DNA of 64,000 bases from Clostridium_AD sp050717515 (lineage in GTDB: Bacteria > Bacillota > Clostridia > Clostridiales > Clostridiaceae): assembly GCF_050717515.1 (NCBI RefSeq), contig NZ_JBOITL010000030.1, positions 56,059-120,058 on the forward strand, written 5' to 3'. Below, piece after piece: positions 44,682 through 54,054 of this stretch. The notes beneath the pieces are model-generated. The model did not search any database. It was not told where the DNA came from and worked only from the letters and a program-made list of their open reading frames with translations. Position numbers and translations under genes: made by a program. Numbering within the stretch: position 1 is the first letter of the stretch; each line of letters starts with the position of its first letter.

Positions 44682-45923
44682 ATGAAAGATACAGTAGTGA
44701 TATTTGGTAAAGAATTCGAATATGATTTTTTATCTGGTTGGATTAAATATAATAGATTGAAAAATGAAATTAGCCAAGATGCTTTAGCATATGGTATATG
44801 TTCTGTAAGCCATTTAAGTTATTTTGAAAATGCTAAAAAGACATTGAGAGGTGAAGTAATAGAGGCACTTTTAAAAAAACTTAATATACATCAAATCGAA
44901 GAATTTGGTAATATTGGACTTATACGGCAGCAATTTTATAATATGATGTTTCAAATAGAAAACTTGAATCATGAAGATGCAAAAATAATATATAAAGAGT
45001 TACTAAATGTAGAAGATCTAATAAGTACCTCCCCCTATAATATTGAGTATAAAATATATCAACTAATGTATAATACCTTCGTAGAATGTTTGAATTATAA
45101 TGATTTAAAGCAGGATATAATAGCTTTAGACAAAATTTATTCCTCTTTAAGCCAGGAACTTCAATATTTATATCTATTTATAACTGGAAGAATTATATAT
45201 AAATATGATAATCATAATAGTGGTATAGAAAGACTCACTAATGCCTATAAACTAAACGAAACTCCTTGGCTTAATTATAATTTAGGATTTTCATACTGTT
45301 TTAACAATGAACCATTAAAGGGAACATACTATCTAGAAAAAGCACTAGATAGCTATGAAAAAAACGGAAGGTACATTAATGCACTATGGTGCCATAATTA
45401 TATAGGAATATGTTATACAGAATTAAAAATATATGAAAAAGCAGAGAAGCATTTTAAAGCAGCCTTAACAGGAGCCACGCATTTCAATATCAATAAAATT
45501 TTAGGACATTTATATATTAGTTTGTCTTATTTATATTTTTGCAAAGAAAAGTATGAAGAAAGCATAGTCTGGACTAAAAAGGCTTTAGAAACAGATGGTG
45601 ATCCTCTTTTATCTGCTTCTAATTATGTAGAGGCATGTATTAAGTTAAAGAGAATTGAGGAATGCACAGAGGTATTTAATAAGTATTTAAGGGAAGAATA
45701 TGAATGCTCAATTTACTATAATTTACTACACTTTTTCTACTTAAGTATTTTTCACTTTGAAGAAAGCGTGTTTTACGAAGAAGTTACAAAAAAAATACTA
45801 CCTTACTATGAAAGCATTAATTATTTTAACCTTTGTAAACCTATAAAACTAAAATTAATAGAGCACCTTGAAAAGAAAAGAAAATACAAGGTGGCTAATA
45901 AAATCTATAAAGAGCTTGTATAA
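44682..45923 (+). CDS. RRNPP-like transcriptional regulator (HTH plus TPR)
   Basis: Protein of 413 residues with an N-terminal helix-turn-helix (about 15-70: GWIKYNRLKNEISQDALAYG, SVSHLSYFENAKKT) and at least six TPR-like helix pairs to the C-terminus (for example LNYNLGFSYCFNNEPLKGTY and YIGICYTELKIYEKAEKHFK). This is the layout of PlcR/Rgg/NprR-type regulators that sense a secreted peptide. No obvious pheromone gene follows. The serine-hydrolase gene starts 91 bases downstream on the same strand and could be its target. Good ribosome site (GAAGGAG) before ATG 44682. Confidence 0.85.
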   Translation: MKDTVVIFGKEFEYDFLSGWIKYNRLKNEISQDALAYGICSVSHLSYFENAKKTLRGEVIEALLKKLNIHQIEEFGNIGLIRQQFYNMMFQIENLNHEDAKIIYKELLNVEDLISTSPYNIEYKIYQLMYNTFVECLNYNDLKQDIIALDKIYSSLSQELQYLYLFITGRIIYKYDNHNSGIERLTNAYKLNETPWLNYNLGFSYCFNNEPLKGTYYLEKALDSYEKNGRYINALWCHNYIGICYTELKIYEKAEKHFKAALTGATHFNINKILGHLYISLSYLYFCKEKYEESIVWTKKALETDGDPLLSASNYVEACIKLKRIEECTEVFNKYLREEYECSIYYNLLHFFYLSIFHFEESVFYEEVTKKILPYYESINYFNLCKPIKLKLIEHLEKKRKYKVANKIYKELV

Positions 45924-46014
45924 TAAAATAGCTATCACAGATTATATAAATTATATTTTGAATTATTTTAGCGAAGCATTAAGAAAAAATGTTTACGCAA
46001 TTGGAGGGGAAAAC

Positions 46015-46932
46015 ATGGAAGAATCCATATTAAATCAATTTCGACTAACTGTGCAAGAAAAGAGACTTGGAATTTATGGAATAAAGGTTTATCAAAAGGG
46101 TAGAGGTGAGGTATCTCATTTTTGGAGGTCTAATGATAAAGTTTGTCTATATTCTGGTTCTAAAACCTTTACATCTATAGCTATTGGAATATGTCAAGAT
46201 CAAGGCTTGCTTAAGGTAACTGACACAGTATTAAGCTTTTTCTTAGAATATAAGGACGTAGCAACTACCAATTCGGGAAATATTAAAATACGAGATTTGT
46301 TACATATGTCTTCGGGGAAAAAAGAGTTTTACTTTGCTGGTGATGAAGAAAGAATGAGGAAAAATGATTGGGCCGAGTTATTTTTCTCTGACCCAATGAA
46401 GGGGGAACAAGGTGCAGAATTTTTTTACTCAAATGCCTGTACATATATGCTTTCACGAATAGTTGAAAAAGTATCAGGAGTAACCTTAAGAGATTTTCTT
46501 ATGCCTTATCTTTTTAATCCTCTGGATATTATTAACCCACAATGGCACAGCTGCCCAGGGGGTCATACATTAGGCGCCACTGAACTTTTCTTGACCAATG
46601 AGGAGTTTTCAAAATTAGGTTTAGTTTTATTAAATGGTGGCAAGTATGAGGATAAACAAATAGTGAGTGAGGAATATATTAAGGCTTGTATAACTGACAC
46701 CATATCAACTTCAAACTGGAACTTTGAGGACAGCGAAAGTAACAAGGGATATGGATACCAATTGTGGTTATGTTCTTATCCAGGAGCTTATCGTGCTGAC
46801 GGCAAGTATGGTCAATTCTGTATTGTTTTTCCGGACAAGGATGCTGTTATAACTGTAACCTCGCACCAAGAAAATAATGCCAATGATATTTTACGTGCAA
46901 TATACAAGGATATAATTCCTTATCTTGATTAA
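46015..46932 (+). CDS. beta-lactamase-fold serine hydrolase
   Basis: Protein of 305 residues without a signal peptide. Class C-type active site: SGSK in CLYSGSKTFTS (Ser/Lys pair), Tyr in FFYSNACTYM (YxN) and a third block near DGKYGQF. Members include cytosolic esterases and D-aminopeptidases besides beta-lactamases; lack of an export signal argues against antibiotic resistance. ATG 46015 follows TTGGAGGGGAAAAC; an open frame extends upstream into the regulator gene but has no such site. It probably belongs with the RRNPP-like regulator. Confidence 0.85.
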   Translation: MEESILNQFRLTVQEKRLGIYGIKVYQKGRGEVSHFWRSNDKVCLYSGSKTFTSIAIGICQDQGLLKVTDTVLSFFLEYKDVATTNSGNIKIRDLLHMSSGKKEFYFAGDEERMRKNDWAELFFSDPMKGEQGAEFFYSNACTYMLSRIVEKVSGVTLRDFLMPYLFNPLDIINPQWHSCPGGHTLGATELFLTNEEFSKLGLVLLNGGKYEDKQIVSEEYIKACITDTISTSNWNFEDSESNKGYGYQLWLCSYPGAYRADGKYGQFCIVFPDKDAVITVTSHQENNANDILRAIYKDIIPYLD

Positions 46933-47049
46933 CAAATTTTTGTATATAATATAACAATTATACACATAAATTAACTTCGCACTTTTTATTTTAGTAGTAT
47001 TAGAAGCTATAGGATAAGGTATAATAGAAAATAATAGGATGGTGATTTT

Positions 47050-47718
47050 ATGTTAAAAGCAGTTATATTTGATATGGATGGAGTAATTATCGATAGTGAA
47101 CCTGTACATATGAAACTGGAAAATGAGATTTATAAAAAATTAGGAATAGAGGTTACAGGAGATGAGCATCACTCTTTTGTAGGAGCAACCTCTCATTATA
47201 TGTGGGAAGCTCTAAAAAATAAATATAAGCTTAATCAAACAATTGAGGAGTTAATTGAATTTGATAGAAGTGAATATTTTAAACACCTTAATTCGGATGA
47301 ATGCGAGATAAGCCTTATTGGTGGGGTGAAAGATCTAATAGAAGACTTGCATGAGAATGGAATAAAGCTAGCAATTGCATCATCATCACCACTAAATGTA
47401 ATTGAGGCTATAGTAAAGAAATTTCAAATAGAAGAATACTTTGAGGCTTTTGTTACTGGCGACTATGTAAATAGAAGTAAGCCTGAACCAGATATATTTC
47501 TTTTTGCTTCAGAGAAGCTGGGGGTAAACCCTAAAAATTGTGTAGTTATTGAGGATTCTCATAACGGGGTTCTTGCAGCTAGAAAAGCAGGTATGAAGTG
47601 TGTAGGAATCAATAGCGATGTTTCGGGAAGCCAAGATATTTCCATGGCGGATTTAGTGATAAACAGTTTTAAAGAAGTAAATTATATAAAGTTAATTCAT
47701 CCATTTCTTGGGAAATAA
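47050..47718 (+). CDS. HAD-family phosphatase (beta-phosphoglucomutase-like)
   Basis: Protein of 222 residues. Motif I FDMDGVIIDSEP, motif II AIASSSP, motif III lysine in NRSKPEPDIF and motif IV VIEDSHNGVLAA, with a helical cap between 15 and 85. This is the beta-phosphoglucomutase/2-deoxyglucose-phosphatase subgroup of sugar phosphatases. Complete length. A terminator follows. Confidence 0.92.
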   Translation: MLKAVIFDMDGVIIDSEPVHMKLENEIYKKLGIEVTGDEHHSFVGATSHYMWEALKNKYKLNQTIEELIEFDRSEYFKHLNSDECEISLIGGVKDLIEDLHENGIKLAIASSSPLNVIEAIVKKFQIEEYFEAFVTGDYVNRSKPEPDIFLFASEKLGVNPKNCVVIEDSHNGVLAARKAGMKCVGINSDVSGSQDISMADLVINSFKEVNYIKLIHPFLGK

Positions 47719-47760
47719 TTAAAATTATAGCATTTTTACAATTTGTAATGACATACATAT

Positions 47761-47791
47761 ATCTTCTTATCTTAGGATAAGGAGATTTTTT
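47761..47791 (+). terminator. rho-independent terminator
   Basis: ATCTTCTTATC (47761-47771) pairs, with one wobble, with GATAAGGAGAT (47776-47786) and T6 follows. It ends the HAD gene. Confidence 0.8.
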
Positions 47792-47901
47792 CATTTTAAA
47801 ATAAATTTGGTGGGTGGATATGATAATGGAAGACTTTACCCTTTTTATTTAATTCAGAATGTTATATAATATATGCGAACATATGTTTTGGAGGCGGTAA
47901 C

Positions 47902-48165
47902 ATGAAAATTGTAGCAAAGCCCATAGAAGTAGTTTCTTGGACCGATACATTGGGGAATATAAATCCTGTAAGATTCAAAATTACTAATGAAGATGAAAGT
48001 AATTCTGTTGTAAGAATAGATAAAGTTATTTGCGTAGATAAAGAAAAGCTAGCAGGTAACAATATGCTAGTGTTTAAGTGCCAAAGTGTAATAAACGGAG
48101 CTGAGAAGATATATGAGATTAAATATGAGGTAGGCACCTGCAGGTGGATATTATTTAAGATTTGA
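47902..48165 (+). CDS. small conserved-looking protein of unknown function
   Basis: Protein of 87 residues with alternating beta-like strands (MKIVAKPIEVVSWTD, NINPVRFKITNEDES, CRWILFKI) and no signal or membrane span. Strong ribosome site GGAGGCGG before ATG 47902. It looks like a small beta-barrel, but no family was recognised. A very large terminator-like hairpin follows at 48242. Confidence 0.72.
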   Translation: MKIVAKPIEVVSWTDTLGNINPVRFKITNEDESNSVVRIDKVICVDKEKLAGNNMLVFKCQSVINGAEKIYEIKYEVGTCRWILFKI

Positions 48166-48241
48166 GACTGAAAAGTCGCACAAAACTTACCTAGGGCTAA
48201 AATAGTTACTATTGATACCAGTACAGTTGATGTAGCTTAGT

Positions 48242-48325
48242 AAAAAGATTCCACTAAGGAGAGTGAACTGCACCCTGTCTACTTGACAGGATGCAGTTCA
48301 CAGAGCTTGGTGGAATCTTTTTTTT
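48242..48325 (+). terminator. large three-tier hairpin with T-run
   Basis: AAAAAGATTCCAC/GTGGAATCTTTTT, GTGAACTGCA/TGCAGTTCAC and CCTGTC/GACAGG stack into one stem of about 29 pairs with small internal loops, followed by T8. It is bigger than a terminator needs and could be a stable small RNA or the end of one. Confidence 0.8.
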
Positions 48326-48351
48326 ATTTAAATAATTAGATTTGTTTTCTA

Positions 48352-50319
48352 TTATTTTTTCTCAATTATATTAACACTTTTTCTCTTCGTAGGCTGCTCA
48401 TAAGAGAAATTATACCATTTTTCTAATGCAACTTTATCGTTTAATAACTTAGAAGTTTCAGGAGAATTAGTATCGATAAGTATTGCACTAGAAGTGTTAA
48501 ATAAAAATACCCCTTCTGCACCAGCTTTGTATACTTCTCTAGCTCTTAATAAATAATGATTTAAAGCCAAAGATGTTTTTTTTGGTATTTCATATCCTGC
48601 TTCAAGATATTTTTCTTCTTCTTTTGTTAAATCACTACCACTTACATTAGCACATATTCCTATGTACAGTTTTACCTTTGTTCCTTTGACCATATCAACA
48701 TAAGGCTTTATATTGAAAAAATCATCAACAGTTATATTAGAAGGTATAAGTATGTCTATAAGTCCCTCCTTAATCCATGTTTTAACGTTGAACCCATATG
48801 ACAAAGGATTATTATATGGTATTCTAACAGTTATTGTTTTACCTTTTGGAATCTCTTTTCTTAATTTTCTCATAAACTCAGTCATTATAGCAATTTTTTG
48901 TTGCTGTGTAGCCTCTTTATTCATTACCACAGGGTATCTACAATAATCTAAAGTTACACCATCTACATTTTTAAAAGATACCGCTTCTTTTAAAACATTA
49001 GTTATGTAAGCTCTAGTCTTAGGATATAAATAACTTAATCCATATTCACCTTTCTGTTTACAATCTTGATAGCTATCATATATCTTTCCATTTAAATAAC
49101 CATATTTATCTTTAGGATAAAAAGTATCCATACGTAAAGATGCATTTACCTTCATGTTTTTTTCTTTTGCTGCCTCCGCTACAATTTCAAGAGGTGATTT
49201 TCCACTTTTTAATATATTGAGAACTTGGGTTTTAGCTCTAATATCTCCCTGCCTTAACTGTGAGTTATATTTATCAAAGCCTGCAAAAGCAGTCCCTGCA
49301 TATTTACTATTATAGTTTAAAAGCCCCGTAGTTCCTAAACACCAGTTTATTGTTCCTACATTTTTTTCTGCCAAAGGGTATACAAATTTTGTTTTTAAGT
49401 CCTCTGGATCAGAATATATTCCATCAAAAAAATCTGAATATCCATCATTATCATACATTACTCTTTTACCATTTTCACCTTCATCAGGCGTTTGAACTAA
49501 TTTAATTTGATCATTTGTTAGTCCAACCAGTCTTATGTAGGCAATTCTTGTATTGCCAATTTCTTTTAAAACTAAATTACAAGTATTAAAATTATCTATT
49601 AAAGCAAGTTTCTCATACAAGTACTGGTTACCATATTTTTGAGAAGAAGATGAATCAACGGAGCCATGTACTTGAATATATTCATGATCTGTATCCTTTT
49701 TTATTTTAAATCCGTTAGTTCCTGATGCATAACCTACATAAACTTTAAAATATCCATTTAATTTTAGTGGAACTATTAAGGAGTTTAAAGAATCCATTTG
49801 CGTTTCGATTAATGTTCCTTCATTTTCGTTATCATACTTTATAGTGCTTACATTCCATCCTGTTGATTTGTTGCTAGCTAATAGTTTATCCATATCTGAA
49901 AATGTATAAGTTATTCCTGGTTTTGATTCAACTGCTTCGTATTTATTTGCAACGGGGTTTTTTACAATAAATTTGTATTGAACTTTTTCACTTGAAGTTT
50001 CCCCTTGTTGTGGATATATTAATGGTTCAATATCTATGTTATACATAGCACCTTCTTTATATCCATCCTTTGGTGGTTCAATAACAATTGACTTTTTATC
50101 CTCACCAATTTTAATTGTCGCATTACGTACTATGCTATCATCATTTACATTCCATATAGTTATATTTTCATAATCAATTGGTTTATCTAAATTAATAGTC
50201 CAAACATGATTTTTGTCTACAACTTTCATATCTCTTATTTCAGCAGCTTGTACATTGTGCTTTGTAAAAATAACAAAAAATAATATAAATAATAAGCCTT
50301 TTAAAAACTTTTTGTGCAT
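48352..50319 (-). CDS. secreted GHL10-type putative glycoside hydrolase
   Basis: Protein of 655 residues with a signal peptide (about 1-26, ending VQAAE). Residues 27-115 look like an Ig-like domain, 125-280 a carbohydrate-binding-like beta domain, and 310-630 a TIM-barrel of the GHL10/DUF187 kind (RMDTFYPKDKYGYLNGK, FKNVDGVTLDYCRYPV, GAEGVFLFNTSSAIL). Proteins of this group are thought to act on cell-wall or exopolysaccharide sugars outside the cell; the Asp in LDYCRYP is the likely catalytic acid. No neighbour gives a substrate clue. Confidence 0.85.
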   Translation of the reverse strand: MHKKFLKGLLFILFFVIFTKHNVQAAEIRDMKVVDKNHVWTINLDKPIDYENITIWNVNDDSIVRNATIKIGEDKKSIVIEPPKDGYKEGAMYNIDIEPLIYPQQGETSSEKVQYKFIVKNPVANKYEAVESKPGITYTFSDMDKLLASNKSTGWNVSTIKYDNENEGTLIETQMDSLNSLIVPLKLNGYFKVYVGYASGTNGFKIKKDTDHEYIQVHGSVDSSSSQKYGNQYLYEKLALIDNFNTCNLVLKEIGNTRIAYIRLVGLTNDQIKLVQTPDEGENGKRVMYDNDGYSDFFDGIYSDPEDLKTKFVYPLAEKNVGTINWCLGTTGLLNYNSKYAGTAFAGFDKYNSQLRQGDIRAKTQVLNILKSGKSPLEIVAEAAKEKNMKVNASLRMDTFYPKDKYGYLNGKIYDSYQDCKQKGEYGLSYLYPKTRAYITNVLKEAVSFKNVDGVTLDYCRYPVVMNKEATQQQKIAIMTEFMRKLRKEIPKGKTITVRIPYNNPLSYGFNVKTWIKEGLIDILIPSNITVDDFFNIKPYVDMVKGTKVKLYIGICANVSGSDLTKEEEKYLEAGYEIPKKTSLALNHYLLRAREVYKAGAEGVFLFNTSSAILIDTNSPETSKLLNDKVALEKWYNFSYEQPTKRKSVNIIEKK

Positions 50320-50678
50320 TTAAAATTTCCTCCTATTTTGCAGTATAATAGTATTTTTTCAAAAATATACTGTCACAATATACATTTTACTACAAAATAA
50401 TGCATATTGAAACATTTTTTGAGATATACCTTAAAAACGTATTTCAAGTCAAAACTCCAAGTAAATCATTCATAAAGCATTCATTTGTAGTCCTAGTTGC
50501 ATAAAGCAGCTTTCATAAATTTGTAGAATTAATCATATAATGTTTAAAAGGGAAAAAATCATAACTCATGGGAGTAAAGTAAAACCAGAGTTATGAATGT
50601 AAAAGAATTGGAGGAATATAATAGGGAATAAGGGGGCTAGTCTATGGATAGATTAGTAATAGGGAGGAGAGCTTAATA
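50320..50678. other. divergent intergenic region
   Basis: Promoter space between the GHL10 and ADP-ribosylglycohydrolase genes. Two very short frames (ATG 50593, 12 codons; ATG 50644, 10 codons) precede the TTG start at 50679 and might be leader peptides, but this is not supported further. No hairpin of note. Confidence 0.4.
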
Positions 50679-51665
50679 TTGTTAAGTAGAAAGGATTTAA
50701 TAAATAATAAAGACCTTGCCTATGATAAAGCCTTAGGTGCTATGGCAGGTCTAGCCATAGGAGATTCTTTTGGAGATGCCTCAAGAAAGCAAGATAATCA
50801 ATTTAAATATGGTATCACCACAGACTTTAATAAAGAAGCCTCTTGGAGTACTGATGATACTGAATTTGCGTTGCTTACTGCAAAAATATTAATAGAATGC
50901 GAAGGAAGTCTATCAAGTGAGGTCGTAGTTAACGGCTGGATGGAAAATGTAGCCTCACAAAAGGATTTTCCAAGAGGTGGAGCTAGCGAAATAGAAGCAG
51001 TAAGAAACCTTAAGAGAGGCATCTTGCCACCTTATTCAGGGGAATATAATTCGTATTATAACAGCGATGGAGCAGCTATGAGAATCGCACCTATAGGAAT
51101 TATATGTGCTGGTGATTCACAAAGAGCAGTAGTATTAGCCAACATAGATGCCTGCGTAAGTCACTTTAGAGAAGGTATATGGGGAGCGCAAGCTGTGGCA
51201 GTTGCCGTTTCTGTTGCCATGGTGGATGGAACCATAGATCAAATAATTGAAGCTGCCTTAAAGTCAATTCCAGAGGAGTCATGGCTTTATTATTCCATAA
51301 AAAAGGCATTAGAAATTGTAGATAATGCCAAGGGTGAATTTATAGATGCTTGGTTGCCTTTACATGATGAACTTTGGACTAGTTATAAGGCATCGGTTCC
51401 AGAAGCAGTAGCAGAGGCCTTTGGAGTTCTTAAGCTTGTAAATAAAGACTTTAGAACTGGTGTGGTAGCTGCTGGTAACTTTGGTAGAGATGCAGACACT
51501 ATTGGGGCCATTGTAGGAGCAATTTTAGGCGCCAAATACGGAGCTTCACAAATGCCTGAAAGGTGGATAGAAAAAACAAGATACCCTTCTGGAACCTGTC
51601 TTGCGTTTACTAATGGGTTAGATATAAAAGAAGTCGCTCAAAAGCTCAGTGACTTGATAAGCTAG
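50679..51665 (+). CDS. ADP-ribosylglycohydrolase family protein
   Basis: All-helical DraG-like protein of 328 residues. The two Mg-binding blocks are present: SWSTDDTEFALL near 60 and GNFGRDADTIGAIVGAI near 268, with GLAIGDSFGDA at the N-terminus. Members remove ADP-ribose from arginine or other acceptors. No ADP-ribosyltransferase gene is in the window, so it may deal with NAD-derived damage or an unlinked partner. Start is TTG 50679 after GGGAGGAG. A terminator shared with the convergent sod gene follows. Confidence 0.9.
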   Translation: MLSRKDLINNKDLAYDKALGAMAGLAIGDSFGDASRKQDNQFKYGITTDFNKEASWSTDDTEFALLTAKILIECEGSLSSEVVVNGWMENVASQKDFPRGGASEIEAVRNLKRGILPPYSGEYNSYYNSDGAAMRIAPIGIICAGDSQRAVVLANIDACVSHFREGIWGAQAVAVAVSVAMVDGTIDQIIEAALKSIPEESWLYYSIKKALEIVDNAKGEFIDAWLPLHDELWTSYKASVPEAVAEAFGVLKLVNKDFRTGVVAAGNFGRDADTIGAIVGAILGAKYGASQMPERWIEKTRYPSGTCLAFTNGLDIKEVAQKLSDLIS

Positions 51666-51683
51666 TATTTTATGTTTAATAAA

Positions 51684-51728
51684 AAAAGCAAGGTTGTACG
51701 AAATTCAATTACGTGCAACCTTGCTTTT
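51684..51728. terminator. bidirectional terminator
   Basis: AAAAGCAAGGTTG and ACG at 51684-51700 pair with CGTGCAACCTTGCTTTT (51712-51728). It lies between the convergent glycohydrolase and sod genes. Confidence 0.9.
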
Positions 51729-51732
51729 GGTT

Positions 51733-52347
51733 TTATTTTATAGCATTAAGATATAATTCTGATACATAGTCCCAATTAACTACGTTCCACCACTCGGAAA
51801 TATAGTCAGGACGTCTGTTTTGGAATTTTAAATAATATGCATGTTCCCAAACATCTAATCCTAAGATAGGTATCAAACCTTCACTAATTGGATTATCTTG
51901 GTTTGCAGTTGAAATAATTTCAAGTTCTTTATTTTTATTTATTATAAGCCATGCCCAACCACTTCCGAATCTAGTTGTTGCTGCTTTTGCAAATTCATCC
52001 TTAAAGGCTTGGAAGTTTCCAAATTTTTCATCAATAGCTTTGCTTAATTCTGATTTGGGGGTGCCCACTTTAACGGGTGACATAACATTCCAAAACATAC
52101 TGTGATTAAGGTGACCTCCTCCATTATTTCTAACAGCCATCCGTATATCTGATGGGATCTCTTCTAGATTTTTTAATAACCATTCTAAGCCTTTATCATA
52201 AAGTTCAGGATATTTATCTAAAGCTGCATTTAAGTTATTTACATAAGCTTGGTGATGCTTACTGTGATGTATTTCCATTGTTTGTGCATCTATATAAGGT
52301 TCAAGTGAACTGTATTCATAAGATAGTTTTGGTAATTCAAATTTCAT
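51733..52347 (-). CDS. sodA: iron/manganese superoxide dismutase
   Basis: Fe/Mn superoxide dismutase of 204 residues, normal length, cytosolic. The four metal ligands are in EIHHSKHHQAYV (H27), GGHLNHSMFW and DVWEHAYYLKFQNRRPDYI (Asp and His). It removes superoxide formed on air exposure. Promoter TTGACA/TATTAT and a good ribosome site (AGGAGG) precede the ATG. Metal preference (Fe or Mn) is not safe to assign by eye. Confidence 0.95.
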   Translation of the reverse strand: MKFELPKLSYEYSSLEPYIDAQTMEIHHSKHHQAYVNNLNAALDKYPELYDKGLEWLLKNLEEIPSDIRMAVRNNGGGHLNHSMFWNVMSPVKVGTPKSELSKAIDEKFGNFQAFKDEFAKAATTRFGSGWAWLIINKNKELEIISTANQDNPISEGLIPILGLDVWEHAYYLKFQNRRPDYISEWWNVVNWDYVSELYLNAIK

Positions 52348-52385
52348 AATTAATTCCTCCTAATAGTAAAGTTTATTATGATATT

Positions 52386-52414
52386 ATAATAATACAAATG
52401 ATATAGAATGTCAA
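52386..52414 (-). promoter_or_regulatory. sigma-A promoter of the superoxide dismutase gene
   Basis: TTGACA (52409-52414) and TATTAT (52386-52391), 17 bases apart on the minus strand, lie about 40 bases before the sod start. Confidence 0.7.
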
Positions 52415-52503
52415 GTAATAATTATTATCAATAAGTACTGTATTATAATAAGGTCGACTTAACAACGCTAAGGAATTAAATCATCTCCTGCGGATCTGTA
52501 TAA

Positions 52504-52546
52504 TTAACGACTTCAGAAGGAGACTTTCCTTCTGAAATGTCGTTAA
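52504..52546. repeat. long near-perfect hairpin of unknown role
   Basis: TTAACGACTTCAGAAGGA (52504-52521) pairs with TCCTTCTGAA and GTCGTTAA (52527-52546) with only a two-base bulge. There is no T-run on either side. It lies in the divergent region between sod and the ECF sigma gene and ends no gene; it could be a processed RNA leader, an operator or a scar of a small element. Confidence 0.6.
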
Positions 52547-52766
52547 ATGGACAATATTATTGTTTTTATTGTTGCCTCATTTAAATTGTTTACTTGCTGA
52601 TTTAATTGGTTAATTATATATATTATTAACATAAAATGTATATAAAGGTGATTTATTGTTTATGTAGAATATAATAATTTAGCGATTTATCTTAATACAA
52701 ATCTAATTTATTAAGAAGATAAATTTTAGAGTCTTCTTTATTTGGATTTGTTTTTTTATATAAAAT

Positions 52767-52795
52767 TGTAACGAAATTTAGTTTCAAGAGTCTTA
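52767..52795 (+). promoter_or_regulatory. ECF-type promoter candidate
   Basis: TGTAAC (52767-52772, followed by G) and GTCTTA (52790-52795) are 17 bases apart just before the sigma gene. The TGTAACG -35 is typical of ECF sigma factors and suggests autoregulation. Confidence 0.5.
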
Positions 52796-52817
52796 TGTAT
52801 GAAAGCGAGGTGAAACT

Positions 52818-53288
52818 GTGATTGATTTTGATGTTATATACTCTCAATATTTTGCTGATGTCTATAAATATGCCCTGTCGCTATGCCGTAATGAAACAAT
52901 GGCCGAGGAAATAACTCAAGAAACGTTTTTTAAAGCTTTGAAAAGTATAGACAAGTTTAAAGGAGATTGTAAAATACGAGTTTGGTTGTGTCAAATAACA
53001 AAAAATACTTATTTTTCACTATGTCAAAAAAATAAACATATTACAGATGAATCTTATGAAGAAAATGAAGATGACTGTATTGAGCAAAAGTTAATAAATA
53101 GTGAAACAGTGTGGGAAATACATAAAAAACTTCATTTTTTAGATGAACCATATAAAGAGGTTTTCACCTTAAGAGTGTTTGGTGAATTACCCTTTTTACA
53201 GATTGCTGAGCTTTTGGGGAAAACAGAAAGCTGGGCTAGAGTCACGTTTCATCGTGCAAAGATTAAACTAAGGGAGGGATTAAAATGA
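52818..53288 (+). CDS. ECF RNA polymerase sigma factor
   Basis: Sigma-70 factor of the extracytoplasmic type, 156 residues. Region 2 is at 8-75 (ADVYKYALSLCRNETMAEEI, TQETFFKALKSIDKF) and region 4 at 100-155 (FTLRVFGELPFLQIAELLGK, SWARVTFHRAKIKLREG). GTG 52818 follows GAGGTG. It overlaps the next gene by ATGA, so sigma and anti-sigma are coupled. The regulon is unknown. Confidence 0.93.
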   Translation: MIDFDVIYSQYFADVYKYALSLCRNETMAEEITQETFFKALKSIDKFKGDCKIRVWLCQITKNTYFSLCQKNKHITDESYEENEDDCIEQKLINSETVWEIHKKLHFLDEPYKEVFTLRVFGELPFLQIAELLGKTESWARVTFHRAKIKLREGLK

Positions 53289-53977
53289 AAATTTCATGTG
53301 AAATAGTTAAAGATTTACTACCACTCTACTACGATGATGTTTGCAGTAACGAAAGCCGTACCACTATCGAGGAACACTTACTAGAGTGTGATACCTGTAA
53401 AAAATATCTTGATAGTATGAATAGTGACTTCATTCAAACTAATGGTGAAAAAGCAGCAGAGCAAGCAAAATCTAATATATTAAAAGGAATAAAAAAGAAG
53501 CTACTCAGAAAAAATGTTATGATATCATCTATTTCAGTTATATGTGCAATTGCTGTATTATTAGGAGGATTTTCACTTATATTTCACTACCAGGTACCAA
53601 TTCCCTACGATAATGGAATAGTGAGTGTTAAAATGGGAAATAACGGAATGCTTGACGTCTCATTTAACGGGGATGATTACTATTGCTCATATCAATGGAC
53701 CACGACAATTGAAAAAGATGGTATAAAACAACATGTGGTATATATTTATTACACTGATACTATATGGACAAAACATTTTTCTAAGCCACAAAAGGATAAA
53801 GAATATAAGTATTCAATTAACAATAGTGCGTTGTTTGATCATGATGACGGTAATGGTCTTATAGAATTAAAAAAAGATATATCAGCAGTGTATTATCTCG
53901 ATTATAAGGATTCAAAAATGTCGAATGAAGAATTACTAAAGATTCAATCTAAAGCAGTTCTTCTTTGGGAAAAGTAG
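53285..53977 (+). CDS. zinc-finger anti-sigma factor
   Basis: Membrane protein of 230 residues. The cytosolic N-terminus holds the ZAS motif EEHLLECDTCKKYL (His-x3-Cys-x2-Cys) that binds the sigma factor; one span lies at about 77-100, and the outer domain of 130 residues has no known family. It holds the upstream sigma factor inactive until a surface signal releases it. A terminator follows 75 bases on. Confidence 0.9.
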   Translation: MKISCEIVKDLLPLYYDDVCSNESRTTIEEHLLECDTCKKYLDSMNSDFIQTNGEKAAEQAKSNILKGIKKKLLRKNVMISSISVICAIAVLLGGFSLIFHYQVPIPYDNGIVSVKMGNNGMLDVSFNGDDYYCSYQWTTTIEKDGIKQHVVYIYYTDTIWTKHFSKPQKDKEYKYSINNSALFDHDDGNGLIELKKDISAVYYLDYKDSKMSNEELLKIQSKAVLLWEK

Positions 53978-54054
53978 ACACATATTATTAATACACTTGG
54001 CAGAGCGAAATTAATTTATATAGCGAACACTATTCTTATATTGTGCATAAATCC

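Noticed and set aside
46015..46932. Beta-lactam resistance gene
   Set aside because: The protein has no signal peptide and belongs to the broad serine-hydrolase group, so a resistance role is not supported.
32965..48240. Shared TTGATGTAGCTTAG at 32969 and 48226
   Set aside because: A 14-base match in 64 kb of biased DNA is expected by chance; flanks do not align convincingly.
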